Shown: positions 46,310 through 58,425, counted from the first letter of the stretch. The stretch: DNA of 64,000 bases from Achatina immaculata (GCA_009760885.1 CM019703.1:15109459-15173458); one strand, 5' to 3'. The notes: generated from the sequence alone by a model not told the origin. A program made the numbers and translations.

Positions 46310-47480
46310 ATAATAGTAACATTTAATAGCAACAGAAAAAGTAAATAGGAACATTAGAGCAAGGTAGAAAAACAAACTTCCATGACACTAGTATGGCTGG
46401 ACGCTGACACAAGTAAACAGAATACAAAAGACGAGTACAAAAGGCAGACACAATGAAAAGCGAGGACATAATAAAACTCCGACATGAAAGAGCAAGATAA
46501 TGACTTAGGTAAATGACAATTGTATAGACGTAGTTGACACGTTTGACACCTATTAGCGTTAGGACGCTATTGCACACTATTTTTAAATAAAAGAGTGAGC
46601 AGCTCGGCCAGTTGACCAATTAAATATTTAGAGGCGTGGCCTATTGGACAATTGACTTACGACATATAAGTCGCGGGGCAGTTTGAATGACGGACAATCA
46701 GAACGCTCATGGGAACCAGTAGACATCTGAAGGTTGGAGCCAAAATACTTAATGGTTAATCCATCAGGCTAGGCTTGAAGATAAAAAGGCGAGCGGAGAG
46801 ACAGGAGGGGACGAAGAAGTACAGAAGTACAGGAGAGAGGAGACAGAGGAGGGAGCCCGAAGACGGAGGGACAAGGACGGTCGGTGAATAGAGACCGGTC
46901 CAGACGTCAAAGTAAGGAGCACTAGAAGGAATGAGCCCCCAAGAAGAGGAAGTCCAGAGGCTAGGGGACAGATGAAGGGGAATCGTCAGAAGTAGACAGA
47001 GAAGACAAGAACAGCAGACGGAAGAACAGATGATCAGAATCAGACAGACAAGAGGAGAATCAGATAAGAACAGCAGAAAGGGAACAAAGATCAGAAAAAG
47101 AATAGAAGAACAGTAGAGTAGAGAGGACAGAAACACAGAAGAACAAGAAAGAGAACGATACGCTATAGAATCAGAAGTAGTATTAGACTAAAGATGTGTT
47201 TCAAAGGATTCAAGTGATTATGAAGATTTGTTACTTTGAAACTTCGAGTAAAGTGATTCAGACGAGGAATTAGTTGACCACGTGCGACGGATCTAATATA
47301 GTACAGAGTTTAGAATTGTCCTCGTAGCATGTGCAGAGTATTTTGAAGTTGAAAACATTGACGAAATGCAGCATGTAGAATATGATAGAGTTTGATATTG
47401 TGAACAAATGATTAAGTGATTCAATCCAAGTGATGTTGTAGACAATGCATCTTGATCTTATTAGTCAGAATGAAATAATG
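46310..47480 (+). repeat. old dispersed repeat, copy 2, with polypurine expansion
   Basis: Shares ordered blocks with 34560-35360: TTAGGACGCTATTGCACAC (46559), ACATATAAGTCGCGGGGCAG (46662) and TCCAAGTGATGTTGT (47426). Between the second and third block this copy carries about 400 bp of A/G-rich sequence (46780-47160) absent from copy 1. Confidence 0.4.
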
Positions 47481-47979
47481 CAGTGAACTTTTCGTCGGAC
47501 TTGCTCTGCTATAGCGAATGTGGTAATGTGTGTGAGACCTCGAGGTGTTATGACCAGAGAACCAAAGAACACTTCTACCATCAGTCATTAAAAGAGAAAC
47601 ACACACAGATGTCAATATTATAATTTACCCACAGCTAATAATATGTTTGAATAGGTGACGAAAGATCACATTGTTACGTGACTGTCACCTGAAATCAGGC
47701 CCAGGTATATATACATATTCTCTTCTGATAAATAGAGCATGACTTCCCGTGTTTATGTCCTATGTATGCCTCCACCGTTTGCAGACCAGAGTACTGCTGT
47801 AAGTATCACGCGGACAAACTTAACACCCTGATATATCGCCGCCTGACATAAATCAGAACTTTAAGGGCCATGCCTCCATATAAACTGAGATAGAAGGAGA
47901 AACAGGGCAGATAGTCGGCTGTCACATACCACTGCTGTCAAAGTAAGTCACAAAGTTTAAATATGTAGCACATATCTGT
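47481..47979. other. no recognised feature
   Basis: Unique sequence; nothing supported. Confidence 0.45.
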
Positions 47980-48402
47980 AGTTCTTTCTCTCTCCCTTCC
48001 TTCCTCTCTCTCTCTCTTTCTCTCTCACACACACATACATACACTCCTTTCTTCTTTTAAGTTCTTCCGGTGTGTTAGTTATTCTATATTTGTGAATGTG
48101 TGGAATTCTTCGCCCTATCCAAATATAGTTGAATCAGTCAGTCAGTCTCTCTCCCTTTCCTTTCCTCTCTACCCTCCTCTCTCTCTCTCTCTCTATCTCT
48201 ATTTCTTTCTCTCTCACACACACATACATACACCCCTTTCTTCTTTTAAGTTCTTCCGGTGTATTGGTTATTCTATATTTGTGAAAATATGGAATTCTTC
48301 GCCCTATCCAAATATAGTTGAATCAGTCAGTCAGTCTCTCTCCCTTTCCTTTCCTCTCTACTCTCCCTCTCTCTCTCTCTCTCTATCTCTCCTTCCCTTT
48401 CT
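47980..48402. repeat. 189-bp tandem duplication (2.2 copies)
   Basis: TTCTTTTAAGTTCTTCCGGT, GGAATTCTTCGCCCTATCCA and TCAGTCAGTCTCTCTCCC recur at a 189-bp spacing, each unit carrying its own (TC)n and CACACACATACATACA tract. Confidence 0.92.
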
Positions 48403-48734
48403 GTAGAACTTACAATGCTTCAACAGAAACCTTTTACAGCGACAAATTCAAACGGACCTGATCACAAGCTCCCATGAAATGTCATCTGGGCTTACGTGCC
48501 CTTTTCTTCACCCTTTACAAATAAAAGTTCAGTCAATCATTTCTGGCTTCTTCCAAATTACCCCTTACTCATTTCTCTCAGATTTTTATCTTTGTTTGAT
48601 ATGTTCTTGTTTTTCTCACGTTCGTCGTCGTCATATTCCTTCTCATGCACCACTTTTACTAAACTGATATGGATTATCTGGAACAGTTTGAAAATTAAGA
48701 GATAAAGGACCGAATATCTGATCTTTGAAATCAA
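48403..48734. other. no recognised feature
   Basis: Spacer between two repeats. Confidence 0.45.
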
Positions 48735-49030
48735 AGTTCGTTTGTTCTCATCTCTTTTCTTTCATGTTTGTTCTCATCTCTTTTCTTTCCTCTTTGTTCT
48801 CATCTCTTTTCTTTCCTGTTTGTTCTCATCTCTTTTCTTTCCTGTTTCTTCTCATCTCTTTTCTTTTCCTGTTTGTTCTCATCTCTTTTCTTTCCTGTTT
48901 GTTCTCATCTCTTTTCTTTCCTGTTTGTTCTCATCTCTTTTCTTTCCTATTTGCTCTCATCTCTTTTCTTTCCTGTTTGTTCTCATCTCTTTTCTTTCCT
49001 GTTTGTTCTCATCTCTTTTCTTTCCTGTTG
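48735..49030. repeat. 26-bp minisatellite, 11 copies
   Basis: TTTGTTCTCATCTCTTTTCT then TTCCTG. All three + strand frames are open through the polypyrimidine array; none is coding. Pyrimidine-rich DNA continues to about 49200. Confidence 0.95.
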
Positions 49031-49919
49031 TTCCTGTTCTTTCATACCACTTTACCTTTGTTTCATTTTAAAAATAGTTTCCCCTTGTTTCTTCTGTTTT
49101 TATTCTACTTCTCATCTTCCATTTCTTTCACCTCATCATTTGTTCTTCGTTTACTATTTCTTCTTATTTAAATTTCTTCTCCCCTCCCCCCTCCCAAAAA
49201 AATCTTTTATACTACCTCTTATTTTATTTTTGTATATAAATATAAATAATCCAGTCGCCGTGATATATGACTGAACTGATATTTCAAAATAGTAGAGCAA
49301 TGGCTCACATCTGATAAATATTTTGTCACTTTCGTTTCACATTCTTCATTTATATTTTTGTCGTATCTGCGATCCTTCATAACCATAAAGTTGTCTTAAA
49401 CTCTTCAAGCAACATCTCCCAAGCACAGTCAAGTTTCTGACTTCACTCCGCGGTCATTTTGGCTAATAGGAGAGGAGACAAACACTTCCGGCAAAACAAG
49501 ACACTTTGCCGCTTCATCAAAATGCTCAGTATAGAAGAAAATTGTAAGAAAGGACCTTCTATAGGCTTGGTTTTGACTGCAGCCACGACCTCATTTCACC
49601 ATCTTGCACAGCGCGATCAGGAGACACAACAACACTAGATTTGTGTCCAGAGATATGAAGCAAGCACGATTTTTTAACTGAGAAAGAGTAAATAATGTAA
49701 CAGACCCTGTTTCAATCTCAGATTTAAATACCAAATAAATAGCATCAGCTTTCGCTCGCTCATACATTTTAATCGCGTGATAAATTTATATCTTCGAAAT
49801 ATTTTGTACCTTTTCAATGTTTAAAATGCAAATTTTTCCATTATGAAGGTCGCATACGCCTGTGAACCTCATTTATTACAAAATGTGCTTATTTTGCATA
49901 TTTCCAACGACAACTCCAG
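49031..49919 (+). other. upstream region of the P450 gene
   Basis: Probable promoter or 5' UTR area. The sequence before the ATG (TTCCAACGACAACTCCAG) could be a 3' splice site, which would put the true 5' UTR and promoter further upstream. The frame is open back to a TGA at 49863 without another ATG, so 49920 is the only reasonable start. I see no clear TATA box. Confidence 0.4.
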
Positions 49920-50260
49920 ATGCAGATTCCACTCTTGAGCCAGCTGTTGGGAGATCTGTCAGTCCTTCAGATACTGCTTCTTCTTCTTCTGGTTCTGATC
50001 ACGAGCTTCTACCTGTACGCGACCAGTTACCACGGCGTGTGGGAGAAGGTAGGGGTGCCTGGACCAAAACCCTGGCCAATCATTGACCACAAGCCGGAGC
50101 TTAGCCATGGTGTGGACGCTGCGGTCAGGAAGTGGTTCAAGCTCTACGGTAACACCTTTGGGGCTTATGGCCTGTTTCCTCACCGGGCAACTTTAATTAC
50201 GAAGGACCTGTCACTGCTGAAACAAATTTTGGTCAAGGACTTCGATAACTTCATCGAAAG
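49920..50260 (+). CDS. cytochrome P450, CYP3 clan, coding exon 1
   Basis: First coding exon, residues 1-113 and two bases of codon 114. It encodes the ER membrane anchor (hydrophobic, about residues 13-33, LSVLQILLLLLLVLITS) followed by the hinge PGPKPWP (PGP at 47-49) that orients the catalytic domain on the cytosolic face. Then comes the N-terminal beta region with KLYGNTFGAYGLFPHR, in the position of the KYGKVWGFYDG stretch of vertebrate CYP3A. The exon ends FDNFIE-R at a strong donor (AG|GTAAGA, intron from 50261). Splicing to the acceptor at 53715 keeps the frame and joins NFIER to SRPRETRSS with no gap in the alignment to CYP3-clan proteins. Start choice: the only in-frame ATG after the upstream stop at 49863. 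The product is a haem monooxygenase using electrons from NADPH-P450 reductase; substrate cannot be predicted. Confidence 0.93.
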
Positions 50261-50483
50261 GTAAGATCCTGGAAAATCTCCTGTATTCTTGTTTTTGCCT
50301 TATGTTTCTGTTGTTGTTTCCGCATCATATGTTATTTATACAAACTGGCGGAGGCCAGGGTTTAATGCAGTATTAATCCGCGACTCAACATTTAAGGAGG
50401 AAATGAGAACTAAACTTAACATCAGAAGACCCTAGCGCAAAAGAGAATAGTCTCTCTTTCTCTCTCTCTATCTCCCTCTCCCC

Positions 50484-50550
50484 ATCCATCCATCCATCCA
50501 TCCATCCATCCATCCATCCATCCATCCATCCATCCATCCATCCATCCATC
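50484..50550. repeat. (TCCA)n microsatellite
   Basis: About 16 copies of CATC/TCCA without interruption. Confidence 0.98.
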
Positions 50551-51182
50551 CTATGTATAATAGAACCAGAATGAGATGAACCACTCAGCAAAATGATTTT
50601 GGCAGCTTCGACAAAAACTGAGCATGTTTTTACTTTAATGGCCTATTAGAAATGGGAACCATGACATATTTATTTCAGATAAAATAAATATTTATTTCAC
50701 ATTGTTTTCAACACCTGAAACAACAAACCTTCAGGTGAACTTTCTTTTCCTCATTATACTATCAAAAATTGAAGGTCTTCCATAAATATAATGTGCTCGT
50801 TCAGTCTAGAGTTTAAAACGTATATACTGTGTATCTTCATCTTCCATGCTTCCCTTGCCGTCAGGCGTCACACAGGACTCGAAGTATATACTATGTATAC
50901 CATCGCTTACATTTTACAGTAATGGAAGCTGAAACAAACGGGATCTAGAGTGCTTATGATATTTTTTACTGTTGTATTACTCTAATTTTTTTAAAAATTC
51001 GTGCGACCGTTGCATTCCGAATTCTAAACTTTTCAACACATACAGAGGAGGGAAGGAGCTACATGAGGAAATCCATCTTCTATATCCACGGAAACTGGAC
51101 AAAGCACTTAATCTGATATGATTTATGGCGTATCTAGGAGCAGCAGCAAATTCTCTTCGCTTGTCACCGTCTGCAGTCATAG

Positions 51183-51700
51183 TTCATTCATTCATTCATT
51201 CGCTTGTCCCTTGCGGAACTTTGCCTCCCTAACAGCACTCCTGTAGGCCTTTCGGTTCAGAGCAAGATGCCCTGCTGCTGCTGATGCATCCATTTGCAGA
51301 TCATCAACGATGTCTTGCAGCCATCTTCGCCTTGGTCTTCCTCTCTTTCTTTTTCCCATTATGTACCCTTCCAAGACGGTCTTCTCTAGATTATCATGAC
51401 GTTTGATGTGTTCAAAATATTTAAGTTTTCTCTCTTTAATCCTCTTTACTAGCCAGCCTTCTTCAATATTAAGTTCTTGTAGTATAGATATATTTGTTCT
51501 TTTTTGTGTCCATGATATTTGAAGTACTCTTCTGTAGCATTTACATTCAAAAGCATTTATGCGTTTCTCAGCTGTTTTGTTAAGTGTCCAGGTCTCACAG
51601 GCATGTGTTGCGATGGGAAAGATGCATGCCCTTAAAAATCTTATTTGTATGGTTCTGTCTGCTCCTCTCCACAGATTCTTTAGTCATAGTAAAAACAGAA
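51183..51700 (-). pseudogene. LINE family A, piece 8
   Basis: ATTC tail, then EAKFRKGQ, LALNRKAYRSAVRE, GKRKRGRPRRRWLQDIVDDL, KYF-H and the region up to CETW, all leftward within the P450 intron. Open for the last 60 codons, then interrupted. It lies antisense to the host gene. Confidence 0.9.
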
Positions 51701-53392
51701 AAATTGAGACTTGTCCATCTTCTCACGTCACAAAACTTCCAACTGTGATTTCTAACACTATGCATGTACAAACAGTAATTCCTCCGAGCACTGGATATCT
51801 TAGTGTCCAAATATTCTTTTCCTGTTAAAAATGGTTTCTTCTTGTTTTTTTTTCTTTATTCTCTAACACCACATTGTGCTGCCAGATAATTGTACCATCT
51901 CGCGGTGGTGAGGGTTTTTAGATTAAAATCTTCTTAGCCTGGATGGAAGGACCACCTTGTTGATCATGGTACCTTCCGTGCCAGATAAGTAATTTTGATT
52001 TCCGTAAATGGTTTCTTCCACTTGTTTTAGTCTTTATAATCCAGAATGACTGAAAAATGTGCCAACAGTGAAGATATTTAAATAATCTGATAGAGTGTCA
52101 GATTTATAAGTATAATAAAATGACTGTGCCGGGTTTTTAAAGCAGAGAACAGAACAGATAATAGTTGGCAAGACCTTGTTTTTCCTCCAGCAGAAACCTT
52201 CATATTTTAGATAAGAAAAATAAAACGAACTTGGATGTACAAGTATCTTTTGAGGTAAATTATTCTTGAAGTAGGTGTAAATTATCGCCCCTCGAACCAC
52301 AGTCTCTTACATGGTAAAATAAACTAAACTATTTTTTGTGCACTAGGCGGAAATTCATCGTCCTTGAAGCAGATAAGACATCTGTACTTGGCCTCCTTTG
52401 ACTAAACAAATACACTACATAGAACGAGACTTGTACGTTGACATATTTAAGCGATTTATGAGTAGTTTAAGGATACAAGCTGAGGCCAAAGAATATATTA
52501 CAGGCATGCTTTGGAGCTATGTCACCGTAGATTTAAAACAAATTCTTCTGTTATAGTTTTCAACTATAATCTCATATAAATGTAATGAAGCCGCTCTCCA
52601 AGACCAGCAGCTGGGTTAGGCTCCTTTTTAACAGTTTATAGATTTAAAACAAATGTCGTAACTCTTGAACATCTTCAAGACGAAATATTATCCCTTTTCG
52701 CTTAACGATGCGTGTACTGACATGAAGGGAGTCTGAAGAAAATGGCATAATTTCAACATCATATGTAGAAATATCAAGGGCTATATGTTTTCTCTGAGGA
52801 GATTTGTGTGGAAGCAGCTGGAGAAGGACCAGGGCTTTCATTCACGCTGATCCGTGTAGGGACATCAATAGTTGAAAGCTGATGGGACGGTGGCTTCATG
52901 TAGTTAGAGATCCATACTTCCGAAGCAGATCCAGGGAAAGGGACAACTCAGATTGTCTGAAGCACTGTTAAAGTTAAAGAGTCGTAACTCAGGACATGCG
53001 TGTAATACACGGTATAATCAAGGAGGAGTGTACAGAGATGTGAAATCTGTACTAGGACTGAAGTGCACAGTATACTGGCATCTTTTTTTTCACAAAGACA
53101 ACGACAATTTAGGATATATTTGTAATACTATATAGACCAACAATTATCAGTTCAATTTACTTGTACGTCTTTGCTGAATTTTATACTTGACGGCCTCATA
53201 TGTCTGCCTCAGCATTGTCTTCCGTTGTTTTGATATTAGCTATAAAAGTCCAGATGCATTAAAGTGCTTTTGGATTTATCATCATACGTCGTTGTCTCGA
53301 GATCAGTTCATAGTGAAATATAAACTGATTTGTCCGCTGTTTTTTTTTTTTGGGGGGGGGGGTGATATTTAGTCCTATCAGAGATTCAACTT

Positions 53393-53690
53393 TAAGAATG
53401 TTGTAAACCATGAACAACTTTAAGAATGTTATTAACTATGAACAACTTTAAGAATGTTGCAAACTATGAACAACTTTTAAAATGTTGTAAACTATGAACA
53501 ACCTTAAGAATGTTGTAAACTATGAACAACCTTAAGAATGTTGTAAACTATGAACAGCTTAAAAAATTTTGTGAACTATGAACAACTTTTAAAATGTTGT
53601 AAACTATGAACAACCTTAAGAATGTTATAAACTATGAACAACTTTAAAAATGTTGTAAACTATGAACAACTTTAAGAATGCTGTAAACTC
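53393..53690. repeat. 28-bp minisatellite, about 10 copies, adjacent to a splice acceptor
   Basis: GAACAACTTTAAGAATGTTG then TAAACTAT. The last, diverged unit (AAACTCTAAATGTC) runs straight into the pyrimidine tract TCTCATTTTACTACCACAG of P450 exon 2 and probably supplies its branchpoint. Confidence 0.96.
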
Positions 53691-53715
53691 TAAATGTCTC
53701 ATTTTACTACCACAG

Positions 53716-54952
53716 ATCTCGGCCTCGAGAAACCAGATCCTCAATACAGTTTGGCCTGACATCCACTGCTGGTGACAGATGGAGGCGAATTCGTCACGTG
53801 ACCAGCCCTATGTTTACCGGAGCTAGAATGAAGATAATTCTAAGGCACGTAAACGACAGTGCCCAGATACTGTCACAACTGGCCAAAGAGAAGACGGTCA
53901 AAGGGGAGTTGATCCCGCTGAAACTTTTCGCTGCCAAGTTTGCCACAGAAGTCATTGCTAGAATCGGATTCGGCCTACATTCTCACGCGGTATCAGAGAC
54001 GGAATCGGAATTTGCTTACCATGCCAGAAATATCATACAGATGAACTCCAAGTTTAGAAACTGGGTAGGAAACATTCACCAGCACTTCCCTCCCATTGAC
54101 AAAATTCTTTCATTTTTCCATATCGACACTGACTTTGTCAGTAAAGACGCTGATACATACTTTCTTAACATCCTGAATTCAACCATCAGGGAGAGGAAGA
54201 GTAAAAGAAGCAGTGCAAATGATGATAAAGCTAGAGACCTGTTAGACATGCTGATTAACGCGGGCGTTGAGAACGGTGATGCTAGACTTAAAGACGTCAA
54301 TGCCAGAGCTCTGAGTCACGATGAGATTTTAGGAAATTCTACAATGCTGATTATGGCGGGCGTGGAGACAGTTTCAACAGCCTTTCAGTCTCTTCTGTAC
54401 TGCTTGGCTCTGTATCCGGAAATCCAGGATAAGGTAATCGCTGAAATTGACAGTGTCTTCCCGAATGACATAAACGTTGAATACGAGCAAATGTCAGAGC
54501 TGAAATACACAGAACAGGTTATTAATGAATCCCTGCGATTGTTTCCCCTTGTTTCAACAATTTTCCGTGTTGCTGCTGAAACAAAAACATATGACAACAT
54601 AACAATCCCCAAGGGCAGCTACGTTCAGATCCCACTTGGAGAAATAATGAAAGATCCAGAACATTGGTCGAATCCTGAAACTTTTGATCCTGACAGATTC
54701 TCTCCAGAAAACAAAGCTGACAGAGACCCTCTAGCTTTCATGCCTTTTGGGTATGGTCCCAGAATCTGCCTGGGCATGCGGCTGGCAATGATGGAGTTGA
54801 AGATCGTTCTGGCATATTTGCTGAAGGAAGTGAGATTTACCTTGTCAGAGAGGACTGAACCCAAGAAGGGAGAGAAGCTGAAGATGTCCGGGTTCATGAT
54901 AGTTCGACCTTTAAAGCCCATAATGCTGGAGACAGTTTTGAGGGCAAAATAA
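53716..54952 (+). CDS. cytochrome P450, CYP3 clan, coding exon 2
   Basis: Residues 114-525, carrying the whole catalytic core. In order: C-helix WRRIR (W136 to R140; binds haem propionate), then SPMFTGARMK. I-helix AGVET (328-332) activates oxygen. K-helix ExxR is ESLR (385-388), with the DPDRF meander (438-442). The haem loop FGYGPRICLG places the thiolate ligand at Cys465. The stop is TAA at 54950-54952. Total length, 525 residues, is close to the usual 500-530. No disabling change is visible, and codon use is GC-richer than the flanks, so the gene looks functional. Having only two coding exons is simple for an animal CYP3-clan gene and may mean intron loss. Family number cannot be assigned by eye. 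The 384-codon open frame that starts at 53798 with GTG is only the 3' part of this exon. Confidence 0.96.
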
Positions 54953-55027
54953 GTTTTACTTGTCATCACTTGTTTCTAATCTTCAAAGAACGATTATATT
55001 AGCAAGTTTATAGAGAGCTTTGGTAGA

Positions 55028-55033
55028 AATAAA
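55028..55033 (+). promoter_or_regulatory. candidate poly(A) signal of the P450 gene
   Basis: AATAAA 76 bp after the stop codon, followed by a GT/T-rich stretch (TTTGTTTCTGCTTCTG). Confidence 0.65.
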
Positions 55034-55044
55034 TTTGTTTCTGC

Positions 55045-55225
55045 TTCTGACAGCTAGTTTTAGCTATGAATTCTAGAAAGCTATTTTAACTATTAGTTTT
55101 ATGAAGCTAGTTTTGATTATAAAATCCACGAAGCTAGCTTCCAGTGTCTGTTCCTGAAAGCTATCTTTTACTATCTATTCAAGGAAACTAGCTTTGTCTA
55201 TCTATTCTAGAAGGCTAGTTCTAAC
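55045..55225. repeat. degenerate about 36-bp minisatellite, 5 copies
   Basis: Copies of GAAGCTAGTTTTAACTATTAATT type (here varied as AGCTAGTTTTAGCTATGAA and AAGCTATCTTTTACTATCTA). They begin just past the poly(A) signal. Confidence 0.75.
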
Positions 55226-55793
55226 AATTTCATGATCATATATCTATTTTTTTTCTGTAAATTCGTATTCCTCTTTGGAGAATTATGATCTGGATATGTC
55301 CTGTTTCCTCTTTAAAGACCTACATTTCCAAGCATTTTTCACCAAAGTGAAATTAATTTCCAGATTTCAGTGTTGATTATTTCATTCACCTCATTGTGAG
55401 TGGCGCGGAAGAGCCAAAGGATAGCTTTTCCTTCAGAATTGTAAGTTGCTTGTTTTCAGATTTAGTTTTCAACTATAATATCAAACTACGAGAGAAGACA
55501 GAACTTGAGAACCTGGTGATGATCACTGGAAAACTCCAGCGTAAAAGAGAAAAGAAGGGTGGTGGAAAAGGAAAAGAAAGATGTTGAATGAAAATAGAGA
55601 GGCAAAGTCTCTTAAGCAATAAACGAGCAGTATTAAAATTGGCAGCGTGCACACATGGCATTATGATGCCTGGAGACAAGAACAACTACAGGTATCGTAA
55701 ATTAAGTTGCTGAATGAGATTGTGGCCAACGACCCATAGTTAACCTCTTGCGTCAGCACTGACAAACCATAGTCAACCAAGATCATATTCTAC
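55226..55793. other. no recognised feature
   Basis: Short open frames on both strands at 55396-55685 are A/G-rich or T/C-rich and not convincing. Confidence 0.4.
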
Positions 55794-55945
55794 CTCCAGG
55801 CGGAGTCCACTGGAAACTGAAAGTAGCCTGGCCAAATGAATAGGTACCACAGTAGGTAGTCGTACCGGTCCCCAAAGTACGCTGAACTGAAGTCGGACGT
55901 GTAGAGCCGCAAGGCGAATAATGGTGGCACAACGTAACTAACGCC
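55794..55945 (-). CDS. candidate internal exon, unrecognised membrane protein
   Basis: On the - strand 152 bp lie between AAAAG (acceptor, ending 55946) and a good donor (CTGGAG|GTAGAA, intron from 55793). It reads GVSYVVPPLFALRLYTSDFS, AYFGDRYDYLLWYLF and WPGYFQFPVDSAWR. It is aromatic-rich with a probable membrane helix, noticeably GC-richer than its flanks, and within a longer open frame (55790-56125). I do not recognise the family. The acceptor lacks a strong pyrimidine tract, so the boundaries are tentative. It is on the strand opposite to the P450 gene. Confidence 0.35.
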
Positions 55946-56892
55946 CTTTTGAGGACTAACGCTGAAGAAGATAACTATATTATAATTAAGTTCTTCAATG
56001 GTTATGTTAGGAAAGATTGGAGCAAAGACAACTGTACAGAAACAAGACATAATCATCACCATCAGACTACCACAACTGTTTGTGACTAGATTCCCCCTAC
56101 CTCCAAGGACTGCTCTTGCCAGCACGAAGTTAGGGTGTTAAAACCTTGCTAACAGGGGGCGGGGTTGAGTAGTTCCTCAAGACGGTGGAGCTCATTGAAG
56201 AGTTTGCTTAAGATATTTGGGAATTAGAAGGAACCTTATTGCATTTCATGTTCCCCTTTTTAAATCTAACTCATATTATAGGTAGCACTGAAACAATTGT
56301 CTTCTACCAAAAACAAAATCTGACCTGTTCTAGAAAAGCCTCACTTAATATACTGCATATTTTATGGGATACATCATTCCCGTACAACTTAAAAACTTTA
56401 AGTGATATTTTTCTTCTAATATAACAACTTCAAACTTTAAAAAAAAATTGATGTGGGTTGTATCCCTTTTAAGATACATGTAATCCTCGTAGCTCTATAT
56501 GTGAGTCAAGTACACAATATTTCAGTATGTATATATCATGAGTATCTGATGCATAATGAATCAGTAATGCCACTAATATTAACATTTTTTTATCATCCAA
56601 TGAATATGTGGGTATATAATTTGAAGCAGGCTCATGCGTTACAAACATTATCAACGTGTGTGAAATAAACTAGACCTAAACGTTCCGTCGCTGAACTTGT
56701 CGATAAGAGTGTCAGGTAAAAGTTTTGTTATTTAATATGTTCTTTTTTCATTCATGTTTCTTCTGTGCATAGTACATTCCTAACAGTCTGATGCAGAATA
56801 TATGCGTATATGAGTGCTGAGAGATAAACAAGGAGAGTATCAGATGTGTCTTCATGTTCTAGGAATAAAGTTTGCTCTTCCTTTCGTCAGTT
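55946..56892. other. no recognised feature
   Basis: AT-rich, short frames only. Confidence 0.45.
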
Positions 56893-57210
56893 CGTTAGTT
56901 TGTATTCGCCTAGAAGTCAAATCAGTTCTTTAGTTTGTATTCTGCCTAAAAGTCAAATCAGTTAGTTAGTTTGTATTCTGCCTAAAAGTCAAATCAGTTC
57001 GTTAGTTTGTATTCTGCCTAAAAGTCAAATCAGTTCTTTAGTTTGTATTCTGCCTAAAAGTCAAATCAGTTAGTTAGTTTGTATTCTGCCTAAAAGTCAA
57101 ATCAGTTCGTTAGTTTGTATTCTGCCTAAAAGTCAAATCAGTTCGTTAGTTTGTATTCTGCCTAAAAGCCAAATCAGTTCGTTAGTTTGTATTCTGCCTA
57201 AAAGTCAACT
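56893..57210. repeat. 36-bp minisatellite, 9 copies
   Basis: TCAGTTCGTTAGTTTGTATT then CTGCCTAAAAGTCAAA, with TTCTTTAG and TTAGTTAG variants. Confidence 0.96.
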
Positions 57211-58089
57211 GCCCAAGAACTCCGGACTGACAGCGGATAACAGAGACATAACAAGAACACTCTGGCCAGACTTGCAGTCCTGTCTTCTGAATTATTTCCG
57301 ATTCATACAAGAAGTTCTTGTAGATGTTCTCTCTTGCTAAATGACTGACATTTCTGAAGAAAGTGTCCTTGCCAGCGACTCCTAACCAGACCAGGACTAG
57401 AATACAAAATAGAGGAAGAAGTTCAAAAATTAAAATATTGGTTTTAAAAGAGCAGTGCCCAAGAAAGATACAACAAAAGAGACAAGAAGCACCATGACTG
57501 AGTCAAGTATCAGCACTTATGTATAACACCAACAGCAAGCTTCAGAGCATTATCAAAAGTGCAGCAAATGCAATCCATGACATAATTTCACCACAAAACT
57601 TCACGAACACTGATTTCACACAATGCAGATACGTTTAAAAAAATTGTTACTATTATTTTTGTGTGGTTATTTGTTTAACTCAAACAGTTTGTTCTCAGTT
57701 TTGAACCTTTAAATTGTCTGAGCTTGTATGTTTTCAAATTCATGTTCCCATTCTTGGACTTTCGTAATACAGGAAGTTAAAATCTTCCTTATCAATGCAC
57801 AATCTGTACTATGGTATAAAAAATCAGTCTCTTTTCGATTCAGTGTCTTGACCCATGTTTTCGTGGGTACTGGCCGAATGTTAACCTAGCAATGTTTGCT
57901 CCTATAGACACAACTGTTTCTCACTTCCCACACTGCTACATAAGATACAACAAGGTCAATGGTTTAAGGATTATGCTTTCAACACATTTTAACAAGTTTA
58001 ATTCCCTTCTAATGTCAACAACACAAACTTCTTCGTCGAAACAACAAATATTACAGAAGACAATTTATACATGACTCACTACTTGCGGT
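57211..58089. other. no recognised feature
   Basis: Unique AT-rich DNA. Confidence 0.45.
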
Positions 58090-58425
58090 ACAGTAATAGT
58101 GGAGATTAGTATGTGAAAACTTAAGCTTGTCACAGTAATAGTGGAGATTAGTATGTGAAAAATTAAGCATGTCACAGTAATAGTGGAGATTAGCATGTGA
58201 AAACTTAAGCATGTCACAGTAATAGTGGAGATTAGTATGTGAAAACTTAAGCTTGTCACAGTAATAGTGGAGATTAGAATGTGAAAACTTAAGCTTGTCA
58301 CAGTAATAGTGGAGATTAGTATGTGAAAACATAAGCATGTCGCAGTAATAGTGGAGATTAGTATGTGAAAACTTAAGCTTGTCACAGTAATAGTGGAGAT
58401 TAGTATGTGAAAACTTCAGCATACA
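58090..58425. repeat. 42-bp minisatellite, 8 copies
   Basis: GTCACAGTAATAGTGGAGAT then TAGTATGTGAAAACTTAAGCTT. Because 42 is divisible by three, two - strand frames stay open with a 14-residue period; not coding. Confidence 0.96.

Larger units (their letters stand above)
50261..53715 (+). other. intron of the P450 gene
   Basis: A 3455-bp GT-AG intron. It contains a (TCCA)n microsatellite, a family A LINE piece on the opposite strand and a 28-bp minisatellite that runs to within about 25 bp of the acceptor (CTACCACAG). A - strand frame at 52644-52841 (STYDVEIMPFSSDSLHVS) looks mildly protein-like but is not recognised and could be a decayed transposon ORF. No additional P450 exon is needed. 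Confidence 0.9.

Noticed and set aside
53798..54952. A 384-residue P450 starting at 53798
   Set aside because: The apparent start is an internal GTG (Val142). The exon extends upstream to the acceptor at 53715 and joins exon 1 in frame.
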